64,000 nucleotides of DNA from Oscillospiraceae bacterium (GTDB lineage Bacteria; Bacillota; Clostridia; Oscillospirales; Oscillospiraceae), in contig CADAUZ010000010.1 of NCBI GenBank assembly GCA_902791215.1, positions 1 through 64,000 on the forward strand, in the 5' to 3' direction. Positions 32,634 to 40,437 of this stretch are shown here, in pieces; position 1 is the first letter of the stretch, and each line of letters begins with the position of its first letter. The position numbers and the translations under genes are program-made. Under the pieces are notes generated by a model. It was not told the DNA's origin. It did no database searches and worked only from the letters and a program-made list of their open reading frames with translations.

Positions 32634-33983
32634 CTACTTGAGCTTGAGCACGACACTCAGGTCGCTGTAGGTACTGGGCATGGTGTACTCGGTGCTGTTC
32701 TTCTCAAACTCTGCGGGGGCCTTCAGGATATGCACGGTGTAGTTGCCCTCGGGCTCGGCGAAGGAGGCGAGGCCCTGGGCGTCGGTCTTGCCCAGCAGGC
32801 AGGAGCTGTCGGAGCAGAACTGGACCGTGGCGCCCTCTACGGGCTTGCCGGTCTCATCGGCAACATAGATGCGGTACATACCGGCGTCGTTTGCGGTGAC
32901 ACCGGCGTCGGCGGCACCCTTCCCGGCGCCTGCCTCGGCGGTGATGCCGGCCTGGCGGGTCGGGACAGCACTCTTGCTGAGCAGACTGTCAATGGCGGAT
33001 TCATAGACATCCACCTGTGCGCCGATAACGGGAGAGCCGGTCAGCGCGGTGTTCTTGCCCACAAAGAAGGAGGTGGGGTAGGCAGTGATCTCAAACAGAT
33101 CGTTCATGTTGTCGGGGGGCAGGATCACAGTGTAGGTGACGCCCTTCTCGCGCATGATCTGGCGGGCGGTCTCAACGGCGTCGGGATCGTCTCCGTCGAT
33201 GAGCAGGCCGACAACGGCGGCGTTCTTCGCGGCCAGACGGCCGTTGAGGGCCTCAAGCTCCTGCAGCTCGCCGATGCAGGGGCCGCACCAGCTGGCCCAT
33301 GCGTTGAGCATGGTGATGTCGTGGCTGCCGAAGAGCTCCTCACTCGTGACGGTGTTGCCGTTGATGTCGGTGGTGGTGAAGTGCAGGGCCTTGTCCTCTA
33401 GCTCGGCATAGGGCTTGACGGGGGGATAGAATTTGGCGCTGCTGATGATCTGCTGTGTGTCGGCCTGCAGGGCGCGGAACTCTGCGCTGAATTCGGGGCG
33501 GAAGCTGGCCGTGTCGGCAGCGGTGGGATCGTCGTACAGATAGAAGGTATAGCCGTTGCCCTCGTGGATCTCGGAGAGGTTGTTCGTGTCGAGATTCAGG
33601 CCGTAGCTGCCCAGCATGTCGATCATGCCGTCAAGGCTTGCACCGTCGGCCACTGCATAGATGGAGAACAGGGTGCCGAGGCTGCTGCGGTACAGGGCGA
33701 TGTCTGCATCCGTGAGCTCATCCTGGCCCAGCAGGGCTTCATATTCATCCTGGGTCATGGCAACATAGCCCATGTCGAGGTAGAACCAGCCGGTGTTGTA
33801 GCCGAGCTCCTCACCCTCGGTGGGGGCGAGAATGCCGTTGGTGTCAAAGTAGCTATCGGGGATGGTCAGAGTCACGCCGACACCGTCAAAATCAATGGTG
33901 GTGCCGTCGTCCGCCATGGCGGACACCGACATGAGCGATGCGAACATCATAATTACAAGAATAAGGGAAAGAATTTTTTTCAT
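32634..33983 (-). CDS. Secreted TlpA-like thioredoxin with a CnaB-like C-terminal domain
   Basis: The protein has 449 residues from ATG 33983 (AGGAGG upstream). It has a signal peptide ending SAMA, an N-terminal region of about 200 residues without a clear family, then a TlpA/AhpC-type thioredoxin domain beginning 'LHFTTTDINGNTVTSEELFG' with active site 'WASWCGPCIGEL' and cis-Pro loop 'AYPTSFFVG'. After a low-complexity linker, the last 90 residues ('RIYVADETGKPVEGATVQFC') look like a prealbumin/CnaB fold with two Cys. No lipobox is present. It probably reduces disulfides or carries electrons outside the membrane. A good promoter precedes it and it stands alone. Confidence 0.88.
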   Translation of the reverse strand: MKKILSLILVIMMFASLMSVSAMADDGTTIDFDGVGVTLTIPDSYFDTNGILAPTEGEELGYNTGWFYLDMGYVAMTQDEYEALLGQDELTDADIALYRSSLGTLFSIYAVADGASLDGMIDMLGSYGLNLDTNNLSEIHEGNGYTFYLYDDPTAADTASFRPEFSAEFRALQADTQQIISSAKFYPPVKPYAELEDKALHFTTTDINGNTVTSEELFGSHDITMLNAWASWCGPCIGELQELEALNGRLAAKNAAVVGLLIDGDDPDAVETARQIMREKGVTYTVILPPDNMNDLFEITAYPTSFFVGKNTALTGSPVIGAQVDVYESAIDSLLSKSAVPTRQAGITAEAGAGKGAADAGVTANDAGMYRIYVADETGKPVEGATVQFCSDSSCLLGKTDAQGLASFAEPEGNYTVHILKAPAEFEKNSTEYTMPSTYSDLSVVLKLK

Positions 33984-34014
33984 GTTGATCCTCCTGTTAA
34001 AAATGTGTATATAT

Positions 34015-34043
34015 ATTCTACAGGCAAAATACGGCAAAGTCAA
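34015..34043 (-). promoter_or_regulatory. Promoter of the TlpA-like gene
   Basis: Minus-strand TTGACT (34038..34043), 17-bp spacer and TAGAAT (34015..34020). Confidence 0.75.
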
Positions 34044-34161
34044 GCGAAGCGGACTGAAATCTTCCGCCGCCGCGCCGTTTTGCGCATTGCGGGAGCAGCG
34101 TAACACCGCGTCTGTCACACAAGTGTCACAGCGTAATCAAAAGAAAATGCCGGATTGGCGG

Positions 34162-34190
34162 TTGATGCGGGGCCCGCTTTATGATAAAAT
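34162..34190 (+). promoter_or_regulatory. Promoter of the SGNH hydrolase gene
   Basis: TTGATG (34162..34167), 17-bp spacer and TAAAAT (34185..34190). Confidence 0.65.
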
Positions 34191-34287
34191 TACCCTGCTT
34201 TTAAGGCGGCGCCGCAAGGCTGACGCCCCGGCTCCCGCCGACGGACGGACCCGCGGGCGCCATCAAAGGGACTGGGAGGATACGGCC

Positions 34288-35043
34288 ATGTCAACGGAAT
34301 ATAACGTTCTCAGCGGCAAGAAGTGGGTCGCGTGCGGGGACAGCTTCACAAACGGACTGGAGCAGAACGCGCCCATCCCGGACGGGCCTTACCGGGGCCG
34401 CCGCAGCGTCTATCCCTATCTGATCGCAAACCGCAACGAGATGGAGCTCGTCCCCTTCTTTGAGGGCGGGCGGACTCTTGCATATCCGCCGGAGCCGGGA
34501 ACGTTCCGCAACTCCCTCACCGCGCCGGACACGCCTTGGAACTATCGAAACATCCCCGAGGACGCGGACTATATCACCATCTATCTCGGCATCAACGACA
34601 GCCACCACGCCCCGCACGCCTCCTCCGGCGATGGGGAGGACATCACGGGCAAGATCCCCCTCGGCTCCCTGGAGGATGACACGATCCACAGCTTCGGCGG
34701 GGCCTGGAACGTGGTGCTCTGGTGGCTCATTCAGAACCGGCCCCGGGCCCACATCGGCATCATCGTCTCCAACGGTGTGGAGACGCAGGCTTACCGGGAC
34801 ATGACCATCGCGGCGGCGAAGAAATACGGCCTTGCCTACCTGGACTTGAACGGCGACAGCCACACCCCCGCCATGATCCGCACCGTCAACCCCGATGTGG
34901 CGGACTTCGTCAAGGAGGAGCTCAAGCGCCGCTGGGCGGTGGACTACACCGGCGCGCTCACCGGCAGCAGCAACACCCACCCCAACGACGCCGCCCACCT
35001 CTACGAGTCCTATATCATCGAGGAATTTCTGCGAAGCATCTGA
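34288..35043 (+). CDS. SGNH/GDSL-family hydrolase, cytoplasmic
   Basis: The protein has 251 residues from ATG 34288 (GGGAGG 8 nt upstream); the open frame extends upstream without a ribosome site. It has block I 'KKWVACGDSFTNGL' with the nucleophile Ser, block III 'YLGINDSHHAP' and block V 'NTHPNDAAHLYESY' with the Asp/His pair, as in GDSL esterases and carbohydrate esterases. There is no signal peptide, so it should act in the cytoplasm, perhaps removing acyl groups from imported sugars. The substrate is unknown. It has its own promoter and shares a palindromic terminator with the converging gene. Confidence 0.88.
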   Translation: MSTEYNVLSGKKWVACGDSFTNGLEQNAPIPDGPYRGRRSVYPYLIANRNEMELVPFFEGGRTLAYPPEPGTFRNSLTAPDTPWNYRNIPEDADYITIYLGINDSHHAPHASSGDGEDITGKIPLGSLEDDTIHSFGGAWNVVLWWLIQNRPRAHIGIIVSNGVETQAYRDMTIAAAKKYGLAYLDLNGDSHTPAMIRTVNPDVADFVKEELKRRWAVDYTGALTGSSNTHPNDAAHLYESYIIEEFLRSI

Positions 35044-35092
35044 CATGAAAAGTGAAAATTGAAAAGTGAAAAGTGGAGATATGGATAAGCGT

Positions 35093-35120
35093 GAATCCCC
35101 CGCCGGCCGGCGGGGGATTC
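35093..35120. terminator. Perfect 28-nt palindrome, shared terminator
   Basis: GAATCCCCCGCCGG (35093..35106) pairs exactly with 35107..35120 between two converging genes. The following T-runs are modest. Direct GTGAAAAGT-like repeats precede it at 35045..35075. Confidence 0.65.
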
Positions 35121-35123
35121 GGT

Positions 35124-35654
35124 TTATGCTTTGTTCTCGATCTTCGCGGGGCCGAGCTTTTCGGTGATGAGCTGCCAGGCCCGGTCTGTCTCTTCACAGT
35201 CGGGTAGGAGGAAGGCGCGGGCGGGGGAGACGTAGAGGTAGATGCAGCCCTTTTCTCGGCGGGCGAGGTGCACGTCCTGCCACTGGAAATCCACAGCTTC
35301 CTTGCCCTTCGTGACGTGGATCTTCTCCTCGGAGAGGGTCACGGTGTACTGCACCGTGTCCGGGGAAAGGCCGCTGCGTTTTGCCTGGCGGCGAACGGAC
35401 GCGAAGAACATCCCGAACCACACGATCGGCAGCACGAGACCCACGCCCAGCAGCACGCCGCCCAAAAGCGTCGCCTGCGCGTGGGTCTTTCTTGCCAGAA
35501 AGCACACAGCGGCAAAGGCCGACATGATGAGCGCAAACAGGACAGGATTTCGCCAGCTCTTTTTTCGTATGAGCGTATCGTATACCGCAAAGCGGGTGAA
35601 GGTCTTCCGGTCGATCTTACAGGGGATGGCGATGGCGTTCGGTGTGTCTTTCAT
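35124..35654 (-). CDS. YcxB-like membrane protein
   Basis: The protein has 176 residues from ATG 35654, favoured because AAGGGAAG lies upstream; an ATG 39 nt earlier is possible. It has a short N-terminal strand 'IAIPCKIDRKTFTRFAVYDTL', two membrane helices ('NPVLFALIMSAFAAVCFLA', 'LLGGVLLGVGLVLPIVWFGM') and a C-terminal domain with 'VQYTVTLSEEKIHVTKGKEAVDFQWQDV'-type strands ending in 'IYLYVSPARAFLLPD', typical of the YcxB-like family. The function of that family is unknown. The gene is monocistronic and converges with the SGNH hydrolase. Confidence 0.78.
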   Translation of the reverse strand: MKDTPNAIAIPCKIDRKTFTRFAVYDTLIRKKSWRNPVLFALIMSAFAAVCFLARKTHAQATLLGGVLLGVGLVLPIVWFGMFFASVRRQAKRSGLSPDTVQYTVTLSEEKIHVTKGKEAVDFQWQDVHLARREKGCIYLYVSPARAFLLPDCEETDRAWQLITEKLGPAKIENKA

Positions 35655-35724
35655 TCTCGGCTTCCCTTTCTGCGCGCTGTCCGTTTTGTACATATTTTTT
35701 ATCCAGATTTTTGCGCTTTGATTA

Positions 35725-35753
35725 TGGACAAACTGTTAAGCTGCTGTTATAAT
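35725..35753 (+). promoter_or_regulatory. Promoter of the TRAP transporter operon
   Basis: TGGACA (35725..35730), 17-bp spacer and TATAAT (35748..35753), with about 100 nt of leader. A second TATACT near 35807 lacks a good -35. Confidence 0.6.
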
Positions 35754-35856
35754 ACCATACAAGAGCTTGCTTGTGTAGCGTAAAATTCGTGAATCTTCAC
35801 AGTTTGTATACTATCACAAGAGCTGCGTAATAATTCTAAAAACGGAGGAAAACAAG

Positions 35857-36855
35857 ATGAAAAAGTTCCTGGCACTCACCATGGCACTGTGCATGATCTT
35901 TGCGCTGTGCGCCGTTTCCGCATCCGCTGATGAGCCCATTACCCTCACCTACGCGGAAGTCAACCCCCTCGAGGGCACCATCGTCGGTGCAATGGCCAAG
36001 GCCTTCAAGGAAAAGACCGAAGAGCTCTCCGGCGGCTCTGTCATCATCGACATCCAGGCCAGCGGCGTTCTCGGTTCCGAGGACCAGATCCTCGATAACC
36101 TGCTCGGCGGCGGCAACATCACCGATATCAGCCGTATCTCCGCCTTCGCGCTGACCCAGTACGGCTGCGACAAGGCCAGCCTTCTGTCCATCCCCTACAC
36201 CTTCGTCAATGAGGATCACTTCTGGAAGTTCGCCGACAGCGAGCTGGCCCAGGAGTTCCTGAACGAGCCCCAGGAGATTGGCCTGCCCCTGCGCGGCCTC
36301 TGCTACGGCGAGGAAGGCTTCCGTCACTTCTTCTTCAAGAACGAGGTCAAGGGCCTTGACGACCTGAAGGGTCTCAAGATCCGCGTTTCCTCCGACCCTG
36401 TCATGACCGGCATGGTCTCCAACCTCGGCGCTTCCGCCACCAGCGTCCCCTTCACCGAACTCTACAGCGCCCTGAACACCGGCGTTGTCGATGGCGCTGA
36501 GCAGCCCACCGCCAACTACCGCTCCAACGCCTTCCAGGAAGTCGCGCCTTACCTCCTCCTCGACGGCCACACCCTCGGCGCTCTGCAGATCGTCATCACC
36601 GATACCGCCTGGAACAAGCTCAATGAGGAGCAGCAGGGCTGGATCATGGAAGCTGCCAAGTACGCTTCCGAGGTTTGCCGTGAGCAGGTCGGCAAGGTTG
36701 AGGCTGAGACCTTCGAGCTCCTCGAGAAGGACGGCGCTACCGTCATTCCCGTGGAAGACAAGGCTCCCTGGGTCGAGGCTTGCCAGCCCACCATCAAGGC
36801 CAACACCGAGAAGCTTGCTGATCTCTACCAGCAGCTCGTCGACATGGCCGGCTAA
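35857..36855 (+). CDS. dctP: TRAP transporter substrate-binding protein DctP
   Basis: The 332-residue protein has a signal peptide (cleavage after ASA, no lipobox) and the DctP fold: 'VQWPRP'-like start replaced by 'GTIVGAMAKAFKEKTEEL', then 'GLKIRVSSDPVMTGMVSNLG' with the carboxylate-binding Arg and 'VPFTELYSALNTGVVDGAEQ', the DctP signature. It binds a carboxylated solute and hands it to the DctQM membrane complex, which uses an ion gradient. GGAGG lies 8 nt before the ATG. A strong terminator separates it from dctQ, so it should be made in excess. The cupin downstream and facing amidohydrolase hint at a sugar-acid or aromatic-acid substrate, but none is proven. Confidence 0.95.
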   Translation: MKKFLALTMALCMIFALCAVSASADEPITLTYAEVNPLEGTIVGAMAKAFKEKTEELSGGSVIIDIQASGVLGSEDQILDNLLGGGNITDISRISAFALTQYGCDKASLLSIPYTFVNEDHFWKFADSELAQEFLNEPQEIGLPLRGLCYGEEGFRHFFFKNEVKGLDDLKGLKIRVSSDPVMTGMVSNLGASATSVPFTELYSALNTGVVDGAEQPTANYRSNAFQEVAPYLLLDGHTLGALQIVITDTAWNKLNEEQQGWIMEAAKYASEVCREQVGKVEAETFELLEKDGATVIPVEDKAPWVEACQPTIKANTEKLADLYQQLVDMAG

Positions 36856-36894
36856 GTTTATCAGCCTGTAATCAACGCAAATCACAAAGCCTGA

Positions 36895-36930
36895 GGGGCG
36901 CAGGGGAAGTCCCCTGCGCCCCCGGTTTTT
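36895..36930 (+). terminator. Strong hairpin between dctP and dctQ
   Basis: A perfect 12-bp stem GGGGCGCAGGGG/CCCCTGCGCCCC (36895..36906 with 36911..36922), 4-nt loop, then GGTTTTT. Partial read-through would express dctQM at a lower level. Confidence 0.85.
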
Positions 36931-36967
36931 ATCCCGCTAAGAAAACGTAAAGAAAGGGGTTTTCGTT

Positions 36968-37498
36968 TTGCCTGCATTTTTCCGCACGCTTGAGAAAATC
37001 AGGCCCCTGTACGACTGGACGTACAAGATCATCATGTTCATCTGCAAGCTGCTGCTCATCGGCGATATCCTCATCACCTCATGGGCCGTGGCCGGACGCT
37101 ACATCCCGTTTATCACCGACCCCCACTGGAGCGAGGAGATCGTGCTGACCTTCATGGTCTACATGGCGGTCCTCTCCGCCACCCTCGCCATCCGCAAGGG
37201 CGCGCATATCCGCATGACCGCCTTCGACACCTACCTGCCCAAAAAGGTGCTGGTGGTGTCGGACATCCTGGCGGACCTTGCCGTCATGATCCTGGGCATC
37301 ATCCTGGTGGTCTACGGCATCCGCTTCTGCAATTCTCCCCTGAGCCTGCGCGGCAAGTATGCCTCCATCCCCACCCTCAGCAAGGTGTGGCAGTATCTGC
37401 CGGTCCCGGTGGCCGGTATCGGCATGATCATTTTCGAGCTGGAGCAGGTTTTTCTGCACGTCGAACAACTCTTTGTGAAGGAGGATAAAAAGGCATGA
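36968..37498 (+). CDS. dctQ: TRAP transporter small permease DctQ
   Basis: The 176-residue protein starts at TTG 36968, with AAAGGGG 8 nt upstream and no better start in frame. It has four membrane helices and the DctQ features 'IGDILITSWAVAGRYI', 'WSEEIVLTFMVYMAVLSATLAIRKGAHIRM' and 'VWQYLPVPVAGIGMIIFELE'. It joins DctM as the small membrane subunit of the ion-driven importer. Its stop overlaps the dctM start by 4 nt. Confidence 0.94.
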   Translation: MPAFFRTLEKIRPLYDWTYKIIMFICKLLLIGDILITSWAVAGRYIPFITDPHWSEEIVLTFMVYMAVLSATLAIRKGAHIRMTAFDTYLPKKVLVVSDILADLAVMILGIILVVYGIRFCNSPLSLRGKYASIPTLSKVWQYLPVPVAGIGMIIFELEQVFLHVEQLFVKEDKKA

Positions 37499-38799
37499 GT
37501 GGTGAAGCTTTATCGACGCTCGTCCTTCTGGGCAGCTTTTTTGTCTTCATAATCCTGCGCTTCCCGATCGCCTATTCGGTCGGCCTTTCCACGGTGCTGT
37601 GCATGATCTCCATGGGGCAGAACATCGTCACCCTGCCGCAGCAGATGGTCAAGGGCATCTGGTCCTTCTCCCTGATGGCCGTTCCCTTCTTCATCACCAT
37701 GGGCGTCCTCATGGGCACCGGCGGCATCTCCGACAAGCTGATCGCATTGGCTAACTCATTGGTCGGCTGGATGCGTGGCGGTCTTGCGATGGTCAACATC
37801 GTGGCCTCCTACTTCTTCGGCGGCATTTCCGGCTCCGCCTCGGCGGACACCGCCTCCCTCGGCTCCATCCTCATCCCCATGATGGTGGACGAGGGCTATG
37901 ACGCCGACTTCTCCACCGCCGTCACCATCACCTCCTCCTGCGAGGGCCTGCTGGTCCCGCCGAGCCACAACATGGTCATCTACGCCACCTCCGCCGGCGG
38001 CGTGTCCGTAGGCGCCCTGTTCATGGCAGGCTACGTCCCCGGTGCCATCCTCGCCATCGCGCTGATGGTGGGCTCCTACATCCTCTCCGTCAAGAACAAC
38101 TACCCCAAGGGCAAGCCCTTCTCCCTGTCCAACTTCTTCAAGCAGATCGGCAAGTCCATCTGGGCGCTGCTGGCCGTGCTGATCGTGGTCGTGGGCGTCG
38201 TGGGCGGCGTCTTCACCGCCACCGAGTCCGCTGCCATTGCGGTCATCTACTCCCTCATTGTCTCTGTGTTCATCTACAAGGGCCTCGACTGGAAGGGCGT
38301 CTGGAAGAGCCTCGAGCAGTGCATCGACACGCTCGCCATCGTGCTGATCCTCATCGCTATGAGTGCGGCCTTCGGCAACTGCCTGACCCTCCTGCACGTT
38401 CCCGCCAAGGCGGCCACCTTCATCACCAGCATCTCCTCCAATCGCGTGGTCATTATTATTCTGCTCAACCTGATCCTCCTGCTGCTGGGCATGATCATGG
38501 ATATGGCGCCGATCATCCTGATCGCCACGCCCATCCTGCTGCCGGTCGCGCAGAGTGTCGGCCTGCACCCGGTCCAGTTCGGCATCATGATGGTGCTCAA
38601 CTGCGGCATCGGCCTGCTGACCCCGCCTGTCGGCGCGGTGCTGTTCATCGGCTCCGCCGTGGCAAAGCGCCCGATGGAGAAGGTCGTCAAGGCCACCCTG
38701 CCGTTTTACGTGTGCATGATCATCGCCCTGCTGCTGATCTCCTTCATCCCGTCCATCAGCCTCTGGCTGCCGCGGATCACCGGCTCCCTGATCGGATAA
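37495..38799 (+). CDS. dctM: TRAP transporter large permease DctM
   Basis: The 434-residue protein has about 12 helices and DctM motifs: 'AVPFFITMGVLMGTGGISDKLIALANSLVGWMRGGLAMVNIVASYFFGGISGSASADTA' in the first half (seen at about 37680..37850) and 'APIILIATPILLPVAQSVGLHPVQFG' plus 'LTPPVGAVLFIGSAVAK' in the second. It forms the transport path with DctQ. The gene overlaps dctQ and is followed 10 nt later by a cupin gene. Confidence 0.95.
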   Translation: MSGEALSTLVLLGSFFVFIILRFPIAYSVGLSTVLCMISMGQNIVTLPQQMVKGIWSFSLMAVPFFITMGVLMGTGGISDKLIALANSLVGWMRGGLAMVNIVASYFFGGISGSASADTASLGSILIPMMVDEGYDADFSTAVTITSSCEGLLVPPSHNMVIYATSAGGVSVGALFMAGYVPGAILAIALMVGSYILSVKNNYPKGKPFSLSNFFKQIGKSIWALLAVLIVVVGVVGGVFTATESAAIAVIYSLIVSVFIYKGLDWKGVWKSLEQCIDTLAIVLILIAMSAAFGNCLTLLHVPAKAATFITSISSNRVVIIILLNLILLLLGMIMDMAPIILIATPILLPVAQSVGLHPVQFGIMMVLNCGIGLLTPPVGAVLFIGSAVAKRPMEKVVKATLPFYVCMIIALLLISFIPSISLWLPRITGSLIG

Positions 38800-38809
38800 G
38801 GACACGGAT

Positions 38810-39133
38810 ATGTATACGGAGAATAAAAACGTCGCCGCGAAGGATCTCGGCGGCGGTGTCAAGCGCAAGGTGCTGTCCTACAGTCAGAATCTCATGGCCT
38901 GTGAGCTGACCTTTGAAAAGGGCGCCGTCGGCGCCCCGCACTCCCACCCGCACGAGCAGATCGGCTACATCATCTCCGGCAAGCTTGTGTACCAGGAGGC
39001 GGGACAGGCCGACAAGATCCTCGAGACCGGCGACACTTACTATGTCGCCCCCAACGTGGTCCACGGTGTGCAGATCCTGGAGGACACCAAGCTCCTGGAC
39101 ATCTTCACCCCCATGCGCGAGGACTTTGTCTGA
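38810..39133 (+). CDS. Small cupin_2 protein
   Basis: The 107-residue single-domain cupin has 'PHSHPHEQIGYIISGKLVYQ' (motif 1 with three His and a Glu-equivalent) and 'GDTYYVAPNVVHGVQIL' (motif 2), so it should bind a metal. Similar proteins help sugar-acid or keto-acid breakdown (KdgF-like) or sense ligands. AAGGA lies 7 nt before the ATG. It is the last gene of the TRAP operon and probably works on the imported compound. The exact reaction is unknown. Confidence 0.85.
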   Translation: MYTENKNVAAKDLGGGVKRKVLSYSQNLMACELTFEKGAVGAPHSHPHEQIGYIISGKLVYQEAGQADKILETGDTYYVAPNVVHGVQILEDTKLLDIFTPMREDFV

Positions 39134-39150
39134 TAAGCACATAAACATGG

Positions 39151-39185
39151 AAATCCCCGACGAATCACCTTCGCCGGGGATTTTT
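39151..39185. terminator. Bidirectional terminator
   Basis: A 13-bp stem with one mismatch (39151..39163 with 39171..39183) then TTTTT on the plus strand, between the converging cupin and amidohydrolase genes. Confidence 0.8.
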
Positions 39186-39191
39186 CACGCC

Positions 39192-40010
39192 TTATTCGCT
39201 CAAAAAGTTCTCAAAATTTTTGCCCAGGATCATCTCGTTGAGCTCGTCGCCGAGGTTAAGGGAGAAGAAGCGCTCCAGCTCCTCACCCGGCTCCCACATG
39301 GGGTAGTCCGTGCCGAAGAAGATGTGCGTGGGGTCAAACAGCGCAATCGCCTTTCTCGCCGCCTCATAGGCGTTGAAGGGGAGGGTGCTGCTGGTGTCAA
39401 TGTAGACATTGGGGAGGTTGAGACATTCGCGGGCCTCCGTCCACTCGCTCCAGCCGCCGCAGTGGGGGGCAACACACCGCAGCTTTGGGAAAGTCTTCGC
39501 CACATGCGCCATGCGGCTCGGGGTGGAGTAGTCGAAGCGATAGTCGCCGGTGTGGGCGATGAGAAAGAGGTTTTCCGCGCTCATGATCTCATAGAGCGGC
39601 ATGAGGCGCTCATCGTCGAGCTTAAAGCGCTGGATATCCGGGTGGAGCTTGATGCCCACAAGGCCGAACTCCTTCATGCGTCTGACCTCGCCCTCAAAGT
39701 CCGGGTAGTCCGGGTGCATGGTGCCGACGCCGATGAGCTGCGGGTTTTCCCGACAGGTGTCGCGGATGAAGCGGTTGATGACCTCCACCTGGTGCGGCGC
39801 GGTGGCGGTGGAGAAGACCACGGCGCGGTCAACGCCGTCGCTTTCCATGCGGGGCAGCAGGTCCTTCACGGTGCCCGGCAGATGGCCGAGGTTTACCGGG
39901 GCGGGGATCTCCTCGTTGCAGGAGCCCTCGTAAAAGCTGTTTGTAGCGAGGACTGCCGCGAGCGCAATGTTTGGCTGAAAAATGTGAACGTGGGAGTCGA
40001 TAATGAGCAT
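39192..40010 (-). CDS. Amidohydrolase_2 family metal-dependent hydrolase
   Basis: The protein has 272 residues from ATG 40010 (AGGTGAT upstream). It begins 'LIIDSHVHIF', the metal-binding H-x-H of the amidohydrolase fold, continues 'LVGIKLHPDIQRF', 'FLIAHTGDYRFDYS', 'APHCGGWSEW' and 'HIFFGTDYPMWEP' with the Asp that completes the metal site. It belongs to the family of ACMSD/4-oxalomesaconate-type decarboxylases and lactonases. It converges on the TRAP operon and may process the same substrate, but it has a separate transcript and the reaction is unknown. Confidence 0.88.
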   Translation of the reverse strand: MLIIDSHVHIFQPNIALAAVLATNSFYEGSCNEEIPAPVNLGHLPGTVKDLLPRMESDGVDRAVVFSTATAPHQVEVINRFIRDTCRENPQLIGVGTMHPDYPDFEGEVRRMKEFGLVGIKLHPDIQRFKLDDERLMPLYEIMSAENLFLIAHTGDYRFDYSTPSRMAHVAKTFPKLRCVAPHCGGWSEWTEARECLNLPNVYIDTSSTLPFNAYEAARKAIALFDPTHIFFGTDYPMWEPGEELERFFSLNLGDELNEMILGKNFENFLSE

Positions 40011-40115
40011 GGGATCACCTGATTTGTCGCAGTTTACCCGCAAAGTTTAACGAGCTAAAGTCAAAATGTCAAGAATTATTTCATAATTACGCAGGAAAAA
40101 TGGTAATTTACACAG

Positions 40116-40144
40116 TTGACGCTGGGGGAGGGCTGTGGTAAAAT
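40116..40144 (+). promoter_or_regulatory. Promoter of the Leu T-box operon
   Basis: TTGACG (40116..40121), 17-bp spacer and TAAAAT (40139..40144). Confidence 0.75.
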
Positions 40145-40416
40145 TCCGCCTGTAAACAGCGATGAAGGAAAATCGCTTCCGTATGAGCGGCACAGAGAAC
40201 CGGCGGGCGGTGTGAGCCGGTGCGTGAGTCGGAAAGCGTCTCGTTCCAGAGCGGGATTCGTGAAAGCAGAGTAGCGGATCACGGGAGGCCCCGTTACAGG
40301 CCATGGGCTTATTGGAGCCCGAGAGAGTCCGCCTTTTGTCGGCGGAGAACCAGGGTGGTACCGCGAGTGAAACTTCGCCCCTGAGGTCGTATGGACTTCA
40401 GAGGGCTTTATTTTTT
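40145..40416 (+). promoter_or_regulatory. T-box riboswitch, leucine (CUC) specifier
   Basis: It has a stem I with K-turn-like GATGAAG, an AGAGA...GGTGTGAGCCGG apical region, the antiterminator block GGTGGTACCGCG (from about 40353) and a terminator (40377..40406) followed by TTTATTTTTT. In stem I, GGAA pairs with TTCC and CGCTTCCG with CGGAAAGCG. The unpaired 3' strand between them is T-CTC-G, giving CTC at 40240..40242, a leucine codon followed by the expected purine. The TGGT bulge fits a tRNA ending ACCA. Uncharged tRNA-Leu should open expression of the two genes downstream. Confidence 0.9.
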
Positions 40417-40437
40417 CGTGCAAAGGAAGTGCGCAGA